DNA of 64,000 nt from Desulfarculaceae bacterium (GCA_020444545.1 JAHLKT010000001.1:434001-498000); one strand, 5' to 3'. Positions 7,880-16,406 are shown, numbered from the stretch's first letter. Numbers and translations: made by a program. The notes: generated by a model not told the origin, from the letters alone.

Positions 7880-9547
7880 ATGGCTTACGACTATCCAGTA
7901 ATCAACGCCGACGTTGTCGTGGTGGGAGGCGGCAGCGCGGGGGTGATGGCCGGCATCCGGGCCAAGGAAGTGGCTCCGGATCAGGAGGTGATCGTCCTGG
8001 AAAAGGGCGACGCCAAGTACTCCGGCTGCATCGCCCGGGGCATGGACGCGCTCAACATCGTGGCCGTGCCCGGCGTGTCCTCGCCGGAGCTATACGTGGA
8101 GTCCAACCGGCTGGCCTGCGAGGGCATCATGGACGAGCCGGTGAACTACCGCATGGCCGAGCGCTCCTGGCCCCTGATGAAAAAGCTCATCGACTGGGGC
8201 GTCTGCTTCCCCACCGATGACAAGGGCGACTACGAGATCCTCCAGGTGCACCCCAAGGGCCGCTTCTGCGTGACCATGAAGGAGCCCGAGCTCAAGTCCA
8301 TCCTGCACCAGCGCCTGGTGGCGGGCGGAGCCAAGGTGTTCAACCGCACCATGGCCGCCGAGATATTGGTGGAGGAGGGCCGGGTGGCCGGGGTCATCGC
8401 GGTCAACGTGCGCACCGGCGAGGTGATGGTCATCCGCGCGCCCAGCGTGATCCTCTCCGCCGGGGGCACCGCCCGCTTCGGCCTGCCGGCCAACGGCAAC
8501 CTCTACGGGGTGTACGACTTCCCGGGCAACACCGGCGACGGCTACTGCCTGGCCTATCGGGCCGGGGCCGAGCTTAGCGGCCTGGAGTACACCCTGTACT
8601 ACTACATCACCAAGGACATCAACGCGCCGCTGCTCTACATCACCCTGACCCGCGGGGCGCATCTGCTCAACGCCTTTGACCAGCGCCGCGACAAGGAGCA
8701 CCCCTCCATCAAGAGCATGTGCATGGAGGACTTCTTCGATCGCTCCGGGCCCCTGCGCATCCGCATGGACCACCTGCCCGAGGACAAGATCAAAGAGATC
8801 GAGGAGATTCTGTTCACCACCGAACGCCCGGCCTGCGAGCGCTTCCACGCCGGGCGCGACAACGACTTCCGCACCGGCGAGATCGAGCTCTGGCCCACCG
8901 AGGTATACCTCTGCGGCGGCCACGGCATGACCGGGGTGCGCATCAACGAAAAGGGCGAGTCCAGCCTGCCCGGGCTCTACGCGGCCGGCGACACCAGCCT
9001 CTGCGCGCGCGGACACCTCTCCGGCGCCTTTGTCTACGGCGAGATCTGCGCCGAGAGCGGCAGCGAGTTCGCCCGCGAGAAAGGCCTGGCCCCCTTCGAC
9101 CCGGCCAAGGTGGACGCCTTCCTGGCCCGGCGCGAAGCCCGTCTCTCCCAGGGCAAAAACCCCATCGCGGTGGAGGAGTTCGAGTTCAAGGTGCGGCGCA
9201 TCATCACCGACTACCTCACCCCGCCCAAGAACGAGTACAAGCTCAAGCGGGTGCTGTGGTGGATGGAGCGCTTCCGCCAGGAGCTGGACGAGATGGTCTA
9301 CGTAAAGGACATGCACGACCTGTTCAAGACCTACGAGGTGGCCAACATCATCCAGTGCGCCACCCTGTGCGCCACCGCCTCGCTGGAGCGCACCGAGAGC
9401 CGCTGGCTGCCCTGGCACTACCGCACCGACTTCCCGGACAAGAACGACGCCCAGTGGCTCAAGCACATCGTGCTCAGCCAGGGCGAAGGCCCCGGCGAGG
9501 TGAATATCCAGCACAAAGACATCATCAAGATGGCGGACCGGGGATAG
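7880..9547 (+). CDS. FAD-dependent fumarate-reductase/AprA-like flavoprotein oxidoreductase
   Basis: 555 residues with an N-terminal Rossmann FAD motif VVVGGGSAGVMAG, followed by a Ser-Gly-rich flavin segment KYSGCIARGMDALN and a C-terminal FAD-closing motif LYAAGDTSLCARG. This is the architecture of the fumarate reductase / succinate dehydrogenase / adenylylsulfate reductase alpha superfamily. No heme or membrane segment is visible, so it is soluble. ATG chosen at 7880 because GGAG stands just before it; an upstream TTG at 7868 is in frame. The following gene, 4 bp away, is a GltD-like electron-transfer protein, and a carboxylate importer follows, so it probably reduces or oxidises an imported organic acid. 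The substrate is unknown; it is too divergent to call fumarate reductase or AprA outright. Confidence 0.8.
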   Translation: MAYDYPVINADVVVVGGGSAGVMAGIRAKEVAPDQEVIVLEKGDAKYSGCIARGMDALNIVAVPGVSSPELYVESNRLACEGIMDEPVNYRMAERSWPLMKKLIDWGVCFPTDDKGDYEILQVHPKGRFCVTMKEPELKSILHQRLVAGGAKVFNRTMAAEILVEEGRVAGVIAVNVRTGEVMVIRAPSVILSAGGTARFGLPANGNLYGVYDFPGNTGDGYCLAYRAGAELSGLEYTLYYYITKDINAPLLYITLTRGAHLLNAFDQRRDKEHPSIKSMCMEDFFDRSGPLRIRMDHLPEDKIKEIEEILFTTERPACERFHAGRDNDFRTGEIELWPTEVYLCGGHGMTGVRINEKGESSLPGLYAAGDTSLCARGHLSGAFVYGEICAESGSEFAREKGLAPFDPAKVDAFLARREARLSQGKNPIAVEEFEFKVRRIITDYLTPPKNEYKLKRVLWWMERFRQELDEMVYVKDMHDLFKTYEVANIIQCATLCATASLERTESRWLPWHYRTDFPDKNDAQWLKHIVLSQGEGPGEVNIQHKDIIKMADRG

Positions 9548-9551
9548 TGTC

Positions 9552-11132
9552 ATGCGCATGAACCTTTTGGAAGCCCTTTCGGACAATATCAAGATAAACA
9601 AGGATGCCTGCACCGCCTGCGGCGTGTGCGTGAACACCTGCATCCTGGACAACCTGCGCCTGAAGTTGGCCCCCTGCCGTAGGGCTTGCCCCCTGGGGGT
9701 CAACTGTCAGGGCTACGTCCAGCTCATCCTGCGTGGCGAGGAGGCGGCGGGCCTGGAGATGGTGCGCCGCGAGCTGCCCTTCCCGGGCATCCTGGGCCGC
9801 CTCTGCTCGGCCCAATGCGAGGCCTCCTGCCAGCGCCGGGCCGAGACCGGCTCGGCCGTGGCCATCCGCGCCCTGAAGCGCTACCTGGCCGACTTTGGCG
9901 GCAAGGCCGCCCTGCCCGAGAAGGCCCCGGCCTCCGGCAAGAAGGTGGCCGTGGTGGGATCGGGCCCGGCGGGCATGATGGCCGCCTGGGACCTTCTGGT
10001 CAAAGGCCACGAGGTCGCGGTGTTCGACGCCGAGCCCGAGCCCGGCGGCATGCTGCGCTGGGCGGTGCCCAGCTTCCGCCTGCCCGGCGAGGTCCTGGCC
10101 GCCGAGTGGGGCCAGCTCCTGGAGCTGGGCGCCACCTTCCAGGGCAACCAGGCCCTAGGCCGCGAGCTGAGCCTGGACAGCCTGGCCGCCGAGTACGACG
10201 CGGTGATCCTGGCCGTGGGCTGCCCAAGCCCCAAGCGCCTGGGCCTGGAGGGCGAGGACGCCCAGGGCGTGCACCATGCCCTGCCCCTGCTGCGCGCGGT
10301 GCGCGCCGGCGAGCCCCCGGCCCTGAGCGGCAAGGTGGTGGTGGTCGGCGGCGGCGAGGTGGCCCTGGACACGGCCCAGACCGCGCTCCGCCTGGGCGCG
10401 TCCCAGGTCACGGTGATCAGCCTGGAGGAGCGGGGCGGCATGCCCGCCTCTTCCGAGGCCCTGGCCCTGGCCGAGGGCGAGGGCGTGGTGCTGGATCCCT
10501 CCTGGGGCCCCGTGCGCTTTATTTCAAAAGACGGCGCGGTGAGCGGCCTGGAGCTCCAGCGCTGCCTGGCGGTGATGGACGCCATGGGCAACTTCGCCCC
10601 CAGCTTTGACGAGTGCCAGCTCAAGACCGTCGAGGCCGACGCGGTGATCGTGGCCATCGGCCAGGAGCGCGGCCCCGAGGCGCCCTACAAGGTCGCCGAC
10701 CCGCTCACCCTGCAAAGCTCTCTGCCCAAGGTGTTCCTGGCCGGCGACGGGGTCAGCGGCCCCGGCACCATCGTTGAGGCCATGGCCTCGGGCCGCCAGG
10801 CGGCCGAAAGCGCCCATCGCCTGATCACCGGAGAGCACCTCACCTACGGCAGGAGCTACCCCGGCCCGGTGGAGACGGAGTTCGAGATCGACACCAGCCG
10901 GGGCTCGGACGCCGAGCGCGCCGAGGCTCCGGTGCACCGTCCCAGCGGGGCGGGCGACTTCGCCGAGGTGGAGCTGGCCCTGACGCCCGCGCAGGCCAAG
11001 GCCGAGGCGGGTCGCTGCTACAGCTGCGGCGCGCCCTTCGGCAAGTTCCGCACCTGCTGGTTCTGCCTGCCCTGCGAGGTGGAATGCCCCCAGGACGCCC
11101 TGTGGGTGGACATCCCCTATTTGCTTCGTTGA
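9552..11132 (+). CDS. GltD-like Fe-S/FAD oxidoreductase with N- and C-terminal ferredoxin motifs
   Basis: 526 residues. N-terminus: CTACGVCVNTC then a GltD-type Fe-S domain PCRRACPLGVNCQGY ... GRLCSAQCEASCQRR. Middle (about residues 125-430): two-dinucleotide-binding oxidoreductase with FAD motif VAVVGSGPAGMMAA and NAD(P) motif VVVVGGGEVALDTA, and a FAD-closing VFLAGDGVSGPGT. C-terminus: CYSCGAPFG ... CWFCLPCEVECP, a further Fe-S site. It should pass electrons between NAD(P)H or ferredoxin and the flavoprotein encoded 4 bp upstream. Fusion of ferredoxin modules at both ends of a GltD core is typical of anaerobe redox partners. Two adjacent ATG codons (9552, 9558) are both possible starts. Confidence 0.85.
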   Translation: MRMNLLEALSDNIKINKDACTACGVCVNTCILDNLRLKLAPCRRACPLGVNCQGYVQLILRGEEAAGLEMVRRELPFPGILGRLCSAQCEASCQRRAETGSAVAIRALKRYLADFGGKAALPEKAPASGKKVAVVGSGPAGMMAAWDLLVKGHEVAVFDAEPEPGGMLRWAVPSFRLPGEVLAAEWGQLLELGATFQGNQALGRELSLDSLAAEYDAVILAVGCPSPKRLGLEGEDAQGVHHALPLLRAVRAGEPPALSGKVVVVGGGEVALDTAQTALRLGASQVTVISLEERGGMPASSEALALAEGEGVVLDPSWGPVRFISKDGAVSGLELQRCLAVMDAMGNFAPSFDECQLKTVEADAVIVAIGQERGPEAPYKVADPLTLQSSLPKVFLAGDGVSGPGTIVEAMASGRQAAESAHRLITGEHLTYGRSYPGPVETEFEIDTSRGSDAERAEAPVHRPSGAGDFAEVELALTPAQAKAEAGRCYSCGAPFGKFRTCWFCLPCEVECPQDALWVDIPYLLR

Positions 11133-11193
11133 GGGAAATTCGCAGCCCTTTTTATCAGAGCCACAAGAGTCTCTAGCACTAGGAGGAAAGATC

Positions 11194-12159
11194 ATGAAAA
11201 AATTACTGGCGGTACTGACCTGCTGCCTGGCCCTGGCCCTGGTGGCCGTGCCGGCCATGGCCAAGGACTACCCCACCAAGCCCATCATGGCCTACATTCC
11301 CTTGTCGGCCGGCGGGACCACCGACGTGTTCGTGCGCACCATCGCGCCCTACATGGAAAAGTACCTGGGCAAGCCCCTGGTGCTGGTCAACAAGCCCGGC
11401 TCCGGCGGCGCGGTGGCCATCTCCACCCTGGCCAAGGCCAAGCCCGACGGCTACACCTTCTCCTGGGCCAACCTGCCCACTCTGGTGACCATCCCCCAGA
11501 TGCGCAAGCTGACCTACAACCCCAAGGACCTGGTGTACATCGCCTCGCCCATGCACTATGACTACATCCTCTACGTGAAGAAGGACTCGCCCTTCAATAG
11601 CCTCAAGGAGCTGATCGAGTTCGCCAAGAAGAACCCGGGCAAGGTCACCTACGGCACCCCCGGCCTGGGCACCACCAACCACCTGGGCGTGGCCTGGCTG
11701 GCCAACGACCAGAAGGTCAAGATGACCCCCATCCCCTTCAAGGGCAACCCCAAGTCCGTGGCCGCGGTGCTGGGCGGCCACGTGGTGGCTTGCAACACCT
11801 CCACCACCGCCTCGGTGTCCTCCTATAAGGGCGGCAAGCTCAAGCCCCTGGTGATCATGAGCGCCAACCGCATCCCCCTGACCCCGGACACCAAGACCTT
11901 GAAGGAGCTGGGCTACAACTTCAGCCAGTTCTCCTGCCTGGGCGCGGTGTTCCCCAAGGGAACCCCCGAGGCCATGCGGGCCAAGATCGAGGGCGCCATC
12001 AAGTACGCCCTGAGCCAGCCGGACGTGCAGAAGAAGGCCAAGGAAGAGCTCTACGTGAGCATCGACTTCCTGGACGGCAAGAAGTACCGCCAGCTCTGCG
12101 ACGAGTACTGGGGAATCTGGGGCGGCATCCTCAAGGAAGTCGGCCTGAAGAAGTACTAG
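11194..12159 (+). CDS. tctC: Tripartite tricarboxylate transporter solute-binding protein (TctC family)
   Basis: Periplasmic substrate receptor of 321 residues, the usual family length. A signal peptide is clear: MKK, a Leu/Ala-rich core and the cleavage region AVPAMAKDYP. The mature part starts with the family pattern PTKPIMAYIPLSAGGTTDVFVR and contains KPGSGGAVA. AGGAGG lies 7 bp before the ATG, the strongest ribosome-binding site of the operon, fitting a receptor needed in excess. It would bind an organic acid for the TctAB membrane pair encoded next. The ligand cannot be inferred; the companion redox enzymes suggest a reducible or oxidisable carboxylate. Confidence 0.92.
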   Translation: MKKLLAVLTCCLALALVAVPAMAKDYPTKPIMAYIPLSAGGTTDVFVRTIAPYMEKYLGKPLVLVNKPGSGGAVAISTLAKAKPDGYTFSWANLPTLVTIPQMRKLTYNPKDLVYIASPMHYDYILYVKKDSPFNSLKELIEFAKKNPGKVTYGTPGLGTTNHLGVAWLANDQKVKMTPIPFKGNPKSVAAVLGGHVVACNTSTTASVSSYKGGKLKPLVIMSANRIPLTPDTKTLKELGYNFSQFSCLGAVFPKGTPEAMRAKIEGAIKYALSQPDVQKKAKEELYVSIDFLDGKKYRQLCDEYWGIWGGILKEVGLKKY

Positions 12160-12261
12160 GAGCCACCGGGGCGCGCCCGCGCCCCACGGCTTGATAAAAC
12201 CCACTAGCATCTCAGGCGGGCCGGCCCCCGATCCGGGCCGGTCCGCCCCGCGAGGAGTCCC

Positions 12262-12744
12262 ATGAACGCTCGGTCGGAGCTATCCATAGCCGGAGTGCTC
12301 ATCGCCTTCAGCCTGCTCAACTACTTCTACCTGATACCCACCCAGGTGGTGGCGGAGGGGTCCTCGCCGATCTATCCGGCCTTGATCAACACCATGCTCC
12401 TGTGTTTCTCCCTGGCCTACCTGGGCGAGGGCGTCCGCGCCTGGCGCCGCGAAAAGAAGGAAAGCGAAGGCCGCCCGGCCGGGGCCGGCAAGAACATGCT
12501 GCGCCCGGTGGCCATGCTGGTGGTCACCGGAGCCTGGGTGTTGACCATGGACTACATCGGCTTCATCATCTCCACCTTCTTTTTCCTGGTGGTGGCCTCG
12601 CGCATCTTCGGGTCGGAGTCCTGGTCCAAGACCATCATCATGGCCGTGGTCATGCCCCTGATCATCTCCTTCATCTTTCGTGGGCTCAACGCCGTCTTGC
12701 CCGAGGGTCCGGCCGAAGAGCTACTCAACTTGATTCTGGGCTGA
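12262..12744 (+). CDS. tctB: Tripartite tricarboxylate transporter small membrane subunit (TctB family)
   Basis: 160 residues with about four hydrophobic segments: residues ~8-25, ~38-55, ~76-95 and ~100-145, and a basic loop (RREKKESEGR) between the second and third. This is the size and topology of TctB, the poorly conserved small subunit of TTT importers. GAGGAG precedes the ATG. It is flanked by tctC (102 bp upstream) and tctA (14 bp downstream) in the usual C-B-A order. Confidence 0.87.
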   Translation: MNARSELSIAGVLIAFSLLNYFYLIPTQVVAEGSSPIYPALINTMLLCFSLAYLGEGVRAWRREKKESEGRPAGAGKNMLRPVAMLVVTGAWVLTMDYIGFIISTFFFLVVASRIFGSESWSKTIIMAVVMPLIISFIFRGLNAVLPEGPAEELLNLILG

Positions 12745-12758
12745 GGCGGAGCAAAGCC

Positions 12759-14312
12759 ATGGGCGATATCTTTGGACATCTTTGGGACGGGGCGCTATAC
12801 GCCCTGTCGATCTGGAACCTGCTGGCCATCGTCGTCGGCTACGCCATAGGCATCATCGCCGGGGCCATCCCCGGGGTCATGGCGGTCACGGCCATGGTGC
12901 TCATCCTGCCCTACACCTTCACCCTGGAACCTTTGTTCGCCATCGCGCTGTTGATGGGCGTGTACAAGGGCGGGGCCTACGCCGGTTCCATTACCGCCAC
13001 CCTGTTCAACATCCCCGGCACTCCCGAAGCGGCGGCCACGGCCCTGGACTCCTACCCCATGTTCAAGGAGGGGCACCAGAAGCGGTCCCTGGAGATCGCC
13101 CTGTGGGCCTCCCTGTTCGGCGGCACGGTGAGCAACTTCCTCTTGGTCTTCACCGCCCCGCCCCTGGCCGAGGTGGCCCTGCGCCTGGGCCCGCCGGAGA
13201 TCGCGGCCCTGATTCTCTTCTCGCTCACCGCGGTGATCACCCTGCTGGGCGACAGCCGCATGGACATCTGGAAGGGCTTCATCTCCATCACCTTGGGCTT
13301 GATGCTGGCCACGGTGGGCCTGGACAACATGAGCGCCTCGCGGCGCTACGTCTTCGGCATCGAGGACCTGGACAACGGCGTGCCTTTCGTCCTGACCATC
13401 ATCGCCCTGCTGGCCCTGTCCGAGGTGTTCATCCAGGCCGAGAGGGTGGGGCACTTCACCCTGGGCGACGCGGCCGGCGCGGTGAAAGCCATCATCCCCT
13501 ACACCTGGCAGCAGCGCTGGAAGGATTTCAAACTCTGCCTCAAGGACCTGCTCCGCAGCTCCTTCGTGGGCTCGCTCTTGGGCGCGCTGCCCGGCATCGG
13601 GGCCACCACCGCCGCCTTCGTGTGCTACGGCGAGGCCCGGCGTTCGGCCAAGAAGAACGCCCGCTTCGGCCACGGCGACCCCCGGGGCATCGCCGCCCCG
13701 GAGGCGGGCAACAACGCGGTGGCCGCCTCCTCGCTGATCCCCCTGGTCACCCTGGGCATCCCCGGCTCGGTGGCCGCGGCGGTCATGTACGGCGCCTTCA
13801 TGATCCAGGGCATGATCCCCGGCCCCATGCTGATGATGGAGCACCCGGAGGTCATCTACGGCCTGTTCGTGCTCCTCATCGTCACCGACTTCCTGGGCGC
13901 CTTCGTGGTGGCCCTGCCCTTCATCTCGGTGGTGCAGAAGATCTTCAAGAACCTGAACTACTCGCTGTTCTTCCCGGGCGTGGTGGTCTGCTGCGTGGTG
14001 GGGGTCTACGCCGAGGAGTTCAACGTCTTCAACCTGCGCATCTTCCTGATGCTGGGCTTCGTGGGCTACATCATGCGCAAGATGGGCATGTCCATCCCGC
14101 CCTTCATTCTGGCCTTCATCCTGGGGCCCATCCTGGAGCGCAACACCCGCACCGCCCTGCTGCTCTCCGGCGACAGCCCCATGATCTTCGTGCAGAGCCC
14201 CATCGCCCTGGCTCTGTTGATCCTGGCGGTGGCCGCCCTGGGCTGGTCCTTGTGGCGCAAGACGCGGGGCGGCAAGAGCGCCCTGGAGGTGCCCGAGGAG
14301 TTCAAGCACTAG
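12759..14312 (+). CDS. tctA: Tripartite tricarboxylate transporter large permease (TctA family)
   Basis: 517 residues, very hydrophobic, with about 11-12 predicted helices. Family motifs: AIPGVMAVTAMVLILPYTF near residue 35 and its repeat-like counterpart GALPGIGATTAAF near 290, plus the GIPGSVAAAVMYGAFMIQG segment. It uses the ion gradient to import the substrate delivered by TctC. The ATG at 12759 is chosen, with GGCGGAGC upstream; the frame is open further back through tctB, but that extension overlaps a real gene and lacks family similarity. It ends 22 bp before a strong hairpin terminator, closing the GntR-associated operon. Confidence 0.93.
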   Translation: MGDIFGHLWDGALYALSIWNLLAIVVGYAIGIIAGAIPGVMAVTAMVLILPYTFTLEPLFAIALLMGVYKGGAYAGSITATLFNIPGTPEAAATALDSYPMFKEGHQKRSLEIALWASLFGGTVSNFLLVFTAPPLAEVALRLGPPEIAALILFSLTAVITLLGDSRMDIWKGFISITLGLMLATVGLDNMSASRRYVFGIEDLDNGVPFVLTIIALLALSEVFIQAERVGHFTLGDAAGAVKAIIPYTWQQRWKDFKLCLKDLLRSSFVGSLLGALPGIGATTAAFVCYGEARRSAKKNARFGHGDPRGIAAPEAGNNAVAASSLIPLVTLGIPGSVAAAVMYGAFMIQGMIPGPMLMMEHPEVIYGLFVLLIVTDFLGAFVVALPFISVVQKIFKNLNYSLFFPGVVVCCVVGVYAEEFNVFNLRIFLMLGFVGYIMRKMGMSIPPFILAFILGPILERNTRTALLLSGDSPMIFVQSPIALALLILAVAALGWSLWRKTRGGKSALEVPEEFKH

Positions 14313-14334
14313 CATCGCCGCTTGGCGAACAAAA

Positions 14335-14370
14335 CGAGAGGCCAGCCGCCGGGCTGGCCTCTCGCTATTT
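14335..14370 (+). terminator. Strong terminator between tctA and the convergent peroxiredoxin gene
   Basis: Perfect 13-bp stem CGAGAGGCCAGCC (14335-14347) / GGCTGGCCTCTCG (14352-14364) with loop GCCG, followed by CTATTT. It closes the Tct operon and could also serve the convergent minus-strand gene ending at 14397. Confidence 0.85.
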
Positions 14371-14396
14371 GAGCATGGGTTTTTTTGGCCGGGGCG

Positions 14397-14864
14397 CTAT
14401 TTCAACCCGGCCAGGTCGGCCAGCACCTGCTCGGCGTGGCCCTTGGCCTTCACCTTGGGGTAGACCTTCAACAGCTTGCCGTCCGGCCCGGCCACGAAGG
14501 TGCTGCGGATGGGCCCCTGGCTCACCTTGCCGTAGAGCTTTTTTTCGCCCCAGGCGCCCAGGGCCTGGATGAGGCCGGTGTCCGGGTCGGCCAGTAGGGA
14601 ATACTTGAGCCCCAGCTTGTCGCTGAACTTGGCGTGGCTGGCCACCTTGTCGCGGCTCAGGCCCGCCACGGCCCAACCCCTGCGCTTGAAATTCGTGAGT
14701 TTCTCCTGAAACTCTGATGCCTCGGCGGTTCAGCCGCTGGTGTTGTCCTTGGAGTAGACGAACAAGACCAGGCCTCTTTTGCCCACCAGGTCCTTAAAGA
14801 CCTTGTCCGCGCCGCTCTGGTCGGGCAGCTTGAACTTGGGCAGCTTGTCTCCTTGGCTAAGCAT
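14397..14864 (-). CDS. PrxQ/BCP-like peroxiredoxin selenoprotein (Sec45)
   Basis: Thiol/selenol peroxidase of 155 residues. Reading from ATG 14864 (GGGAG 7 bp upstream), the frame gives FVYSKDNTSG, then TGA at codon 45 (14732-14730), then TAEASEFQEKL and a complete PrxQ-like body (AGLSRDKVASHAKF, ADPDTGLIQALGAWGEKKLYG, ST..AGPDGKLL). In ordinary PrxQ/BCP this segment reads DNTPGCTxEACxF, so TGA replaces exactly the peroxidatic Cys. A SECIS-like hairpin sits 15 bases after the TGA. The usual resolving Cys five residues on is Ser (EASEF), and no other Cys is encoded, so it would be a one-Sec enzyme relying on an external thiol. Naive calling truncates it to 14397-14669. Cys45 homologues and Sec peroxiredoxins are known in anaerobes. 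Confidence 0.9.
14697..14732 (-). promoter_or_regulatory. Sec UGA codon and SECIS-like hairpin of the peroxiredoxin gene
   Basis: In mRNA sense, UGA (14732-14730) is followed after 15 bases by GAGTTTC (14714-14708), loop AGGA, and GAAACTC (14703-14697), a perfect 7-bp stem. Distance to UGA and a G-containing apical loop fit bacterial SECIS elements. Confidence 0.83.
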
Positions 14865-14915
14865 ATGGGTTCTCCCGATTTGGTTCGGCGTTTCCTATGA
14901 TTCTAACCCAAAGCG

Positions 14916-14943
14916 GCCCCCGCCGGAAATTTCGGGCGGGGGC
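14916..14943 (-). terminator. Hairpin after the DUF362 gene
   Basis: Perfect 9-bp stem GCCCCCGCC (14916-14924) / GGCGGGGGC (14935-14943) with a 10-base loop, 18 bp beyond the stop codon of the minus-strand DUF362 gene. The following T-run is weak. Confidence 0.6.
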
Positions 14944-14961
14944 GCGGAGGCCTGGTTTCGC

Positions 14962-16032
14962 TTACTTGAGCTCCATGGCCTTTTCCGGGCACATCTCCTG
15001 GCAGCAGAAGCACACGATGCACTTGTCCGGGTCCACCTTGGGCAGCTCGCCGTCAAAGGCCAGGGCCGAGGCGGGGCAGCCCTCGATGCACTGGCCGCAG
15101 CCGGTGCACAGCTCGGGGTCGGCCGAGGGCCGCAGCTGGGTGCGGCTCTCGAGGAACTCCTGGATGCCCGGGGCGCGGGTGATGGACTCGCCGCCCAGGG
15201 GGGGCAGCTTGAAATCGGGCACCGGCTTCAGTTCGCCGATGATCTCTACGGCCTCCTCGGCGTACTCGCCCAGGCCCAGGGCTTGGGCCTTGGCTAAAAA
15301 GCGCATGATCCCGGGGTCCTCCAGGCCCATGAGCCGGCCAATGGTTCCGTCCAGGGCCACTCCGTTGTCCGCGGCCAAAACCAGCCCCACGTCGCGCAGG
15401 TCGGGCGAGGCCGGGCCGTTGCCCTCCATGCCCACCACCCCGTCCACGATGAAGAGGTCCGGCTTGCGCAGGGCGAACACATCCACCAGCACCTCGTTGA
15501 AGCGTCCCGGATCGCCGGCCAGCTTATGCAGGTTGGCCTTCTGGGCCCCGGGCAGGATGCCGAAGCTGTTCTTGATGGCCCCGGAAAGCACGGTGAGGCC
15601 GTGGGTCTTGAACTTGGGCACCGAGATGAAGTAGTCGGCCTCCATGATGGCCCGGCTCACCCCCACGGTGGGCAGATACTCGGGGTTGAAGGGCACCTCC
15701 ACCACCTCGGTCCCGATGTTCTGGTAGTGCCCCAGGGCCGCCTCGCGCAGGCCGGTTTTCTCGAAGGCCATCTCGTTGGCCCCGTAGGTGAACACCCCGG
15801 GGTTGTCGCCCACGATGATCGAGGCCGGCTCCAGCCGCTCCAGGGCCGCCACCACCGCGCGCAGCACCGCCGGGTGGGTGGCGATGCTCTCCTTGGGGTC
15901 GGCCGAGCGCAGCACGTTGGGCTTCACCACAACCTTCTTGCCCTTCACCGGCGGCGCGAAAATCTCAAAAGCCCGGTCCACGGCCGCTTGACAGTGCTCA
16001 TAGCTGGCCGGCTCGATCATCACTCTGTACAT
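14962..16032 (-). CDS. DUF362 domain protein with C-terminal 2x[4Fe-4S] ferredoxin module
   Basis: 356 residues. Residues ~30-285 match the DUF362 family (VVVKPNVL, VGDNPGVFTYG, ADYFISVPKFKTHGLTVLSGAIKNSFGILPG broken across that segment, and IVDGVVGMEGNGP). The C-terminal ~60 residues hold two ferredoxin motifs, CTGCGQCIEGCP and CIVCFCCQEMCP. DUF362 proteins occur widely in anaerobes and have no firmly assigned reaction; a redox or metal-linked role is only suggested by the clusters. ATG 16032 is chosen for its AAGGTG site; the frame is open to 16131 but the extra residues are low complexity. It is a single gene with its own terminator, divergent from the zinc-ribbon/rubredoxin operon. Confidence 0.85.
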   Translation of the reverse strand: MYRVMIEPASYEHCQAAVDRAFEIFAPPVKGKKVVVKPNVLRSADPKESIATHPAVLRAVVAALERLEPASIIVGDNPGVFTYGANEMAFEKTGLREAALGHYQNIGTEVVEVPFNPEYLPTVGVSRAIMEADYFISVPKFKTHGLTVLSGAIKNSFGILPGAQKANLHKLAGDPGRFNEVLVDVFALRKPDLFIVDGVVGMEGNGPASPDLRDVGLVLAADNGVALDGTIGRLMGLEDPGIMRFLAKAQALGLGEYAEEAVEIIGELKPVPDFKLPPLGGESITRAPGIQEFLESRTQLRPSADPELCTGCGQCIEGCPASALAFDGELPKVDPDKCIVCFCCQEMCPEKAMELK

Positions 16033-16149
16033 GGGATTCACCTTCTGGTTGCGGCCGGCGGCCCGGCCCGGCGTGCCTTCTGGGTTGCCTGTTAAGCTTG
16101 CATTATACGACGGTCGACCGCGCTGGCCCAACCGCTGCTTTTAAGCGGC

Positions 16150-16177
16150 TTGCCAAGGGGCGTTTGTACATTATTAT
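16150..16177 (+). promoter_or_regulatory. Candidate sigma-70-type promoter for the zinc-ribbon/rubredoxin operon
   Basis: TTGCCA (16150-16155) and TATTAT (16172-16177) with 16-bp spacing lie 31 bp before the start codon, in an AT-rich spot. Confidence 0.5.
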
Positions 16178-16208
16178 ATTAATAGGACGTGTGTGAAAGG
16201 AGTCCGTC

Positions 16209-16406
16209 ATGCCCTGCCCCGCCTGCCGAAGCGACCGATTTTACGTGAAGGACCCGGACGATCCCTATGAGATATGGGAGTTCGCCGTGCACGGCGGCGC
16301 TCCGGTCTTCGAAGAGCCCCAAAACGATGCGCCCCAAATCGACGAGGAAAGCCAGGTCTACTGCGGCCATTGCTCCTGGCACGGCCGCCTGAATCAAGTT
16401 AGCTAG
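16209..16406 (+). CDS. Small four-cysteine zinc-ribbon-like protein
   Basis: 65 residues with two Cys pairs, CPAC at residues 3-6 and CGHC at ~52-55, spaced as in zinc ribbons. The middle is acidic (DPDDPYEIWEF, EEPQNDAPQIDEE). A strong AAGGAG site lies 6 bp before the ATG and a promoter-like pair precedes it. It is followed 30 bp later by rubredoxin, suggesting co-expression and possibly an iron-linked redox role. I do not recognise a named family. Confidence 0.75.
   Translation: MPCPACRSDRFYVKDPDDPYEIWEFAVHGGAPVFEEPQNDAPQIDEESQVYCGHCSWHGRLNQVS

Noticed and set aside
8719-9561. 280-codon Arg/Pro/Gly-rich frame inside the flavoprotein gene
   Set aside because: Out-of-frame shadow with highly skewed composition and no domains.
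12402-12758. 119-residue N-terminal extension of TctA
   Set aside because: It overlaps tctB in another frame, has no similarity to TctA, and ATG 12759 has a proper ribosome-binding site.
14397-14669. N-truncated peroxiredoxin starting inside the gene
   Set aside because: The upstream frame to 14864 encodes the missing N-terminal half with a good ribosome-binding site; the only interruption is UGA at the catalytic residue.
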